Source: a virus | Virus record (IMG/VR): IMGVR_UViG_3300029448_000233 | Coordinates: 1-31,155 of that record | Direction: 5' to 3' (one strand) | DNA: 31,155 bases | Shown here: one piece after another, positions 30,825-31,155 of the stretch | How the letters are laid out: the number at the start of each line of letters is the position of its first letter | Position numbering within the stretch: the stretch's first letter is position 1 | The notes under the pieces: model-generated | Database searches by the model: none | What the model was told of the DNA's origin: nothing | What the model saw: only the letters and a program-made list of their open reading frames with translations | Made by a program: the position numbers and the translations under genes

Positions 30825-31057
30825 TTATAATTAAAAAATCCGATGGCTGCTGCTGCTATAGATCCTAAAAATACTAAAACAGCTACAATGCCTTTACCTT
30901 TTGAAACACTATCTTGAAGTGTATCTACTTTTTTTTCTAATCTTTGTATGGATGTTATTAAACTACTCATCCGCTCCGAACATAGACGTTCATGTGAACT
31001 AAGTCTTATTCCTACACTTTGTTGAGCAAGTGTTGAAGCGGATTTCTTTTTAGGCAT
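30821..31057 (-). CDS. Coiled-coil plus C-terminal TM protein, 78 aa
   Basis: A basic start (MPKKKSASTLAQQSVGIRLS) is followed by a short coiled coil (MSSLITSIQRLEKKVDTLQD) and a membrane helix (GIVAVLVFLGSIAAAAIGFF). Same layout as the 79-aa protein, suggesting the two are related or partner lysis accessory proteins. Start overlaps the previous stop as TAATG. Confidence 0.55.
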   Translation of the reverse strand: MPKKKSASTLAQQSVGIRLSSHERLCSERMSSLITSIQRLEKKVDTLQDSVSKGKGIVAVLVFLGSIAAAAIGFFNYK

Positions 31058-31152
31058 TAGTCTTTCTTAACTTCTGCCTTAACTTCATCTTTAGGAAGTT
31101 CAGCTTTTAGAAGATTAGAATAATGACCTTGCAATATATTTACATCTGCCAT
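31057..31152 (-). CDS. Small protein, 31 aa or C-terminal part of a longer gene
   Basis: ATG at 31152 gives MADVNILQGHYSNLLKAELP then K-D-E-V-K-A-E-V-K-K-D, ending in a TAATG overlap with the next gene. Only three bases lie upstream, so the true start may be outside the window. Acidic-basic tail; function unknown. Confidence 0.4.
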   Translation of the reverse strand: MADVNILQGHYSNLLKAELPKDEVKAEVKKD

Positions 31153-31155
31153 TTC

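Noticed and set aside
1-31155. An integrated prophage with flanking host genes
   Set aside because: All genes look phage-related and attP is single and uninterrupted with phage genes on both sides, so this is the free or circular form.
1-31155. CRISPR arrays, IS elements, diversity-generating retroelement
   Set aside because: No regularly spaced repeats, transposase or reverse transcriptase seen; short repeats are limited to the attP and terminase gaps.

Overview
The window holds most of the genome of a temperate, short-tailed (podovirus-like) phage from a very AT-rich host. Base composition, strong use of AGA and TTA codons, and families familiar from marine podoviruses point to an AT-rich marine alphaproteobacterium such as SAR11/Pelagibacterales. 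That host is an inference; no host DNA is visible. The sequence looks like the free or circular phage form, because an uninterrupted attP lies between the integrase and the late genes.

Layout. (1) Positions 1-20355, minus strand: the late module. Read in the direction of transcription it runs: HGG-motif protein, small terminase, unassigned small genes, large terminase, three small proteins (two with a common C-terminal tail), a basic 50-aa protein, T7-type portal, a Bbp19-like protein, scaffold, major capsid, a probable decoration protein, a basic DUF6321-like protein, a small secreted protein, tail tube A-like, tail tube B/stabilisation-like, GNAT-like gp13 analogue, gp14-like, gp15-like, two giant internal virion proteins with polyvalent-protein domains, and a tail fibre cut by the left edge. 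(2) 20510-21927, minus strand: three overlapping genes with probable regulatory, replication and metal-binding/nuclease-like roles. (3) 22157-27179, plus strand: a compact early operon with DNA-binding proteins, a RecB-like PD-(D/E)XK nuclease, an ERF-type annealing protein and many small unknowns. (4) 27236-28516, minus strand: tyrosine integrase with its own terminator. (5) 28517-28921: attP region. (6) 28922-31152, minus strand: the lysis and accessory cluster (M15 endolysin, 3TM holin, coiled-coil/TM proteins, Holliday-junction-resolvase-like nuclease, tiny basic proteins). Lysis genes face the same way as the late module, so in a circular genome the late transcript would run off position 1 and re-enter at 31155. 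Part of the tail fibre is missing.

The most striking feature is attP at 28724-28766. It is exactly the 5' half (nucleotides 1-43) of a tRNA-Asn(GUU) gene, preceded by a phage promoter with a perfect TTGACA -35 box. In the circle this promoter points through the half-tRNA into the integrase gene. After integration it would instead drive the reconstituted host tRNA-Asn, while the host tRNA promoter would be left in front of the integrase. Motifs around attP (TTCACTA arms, AGAGNNGTTGACTG, GTTAGGATAA, a 22/23-bp block) recur in the noncoding gap at 19524-19748 near the terminase genes.

No DNA polymerase, primase, replicative helicase or phage RNA polymerase is present, so replication and transcription probably rely on the host. 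Many real genes are under 60 codons and are chained by stop-start overlaps; they are listed individually.
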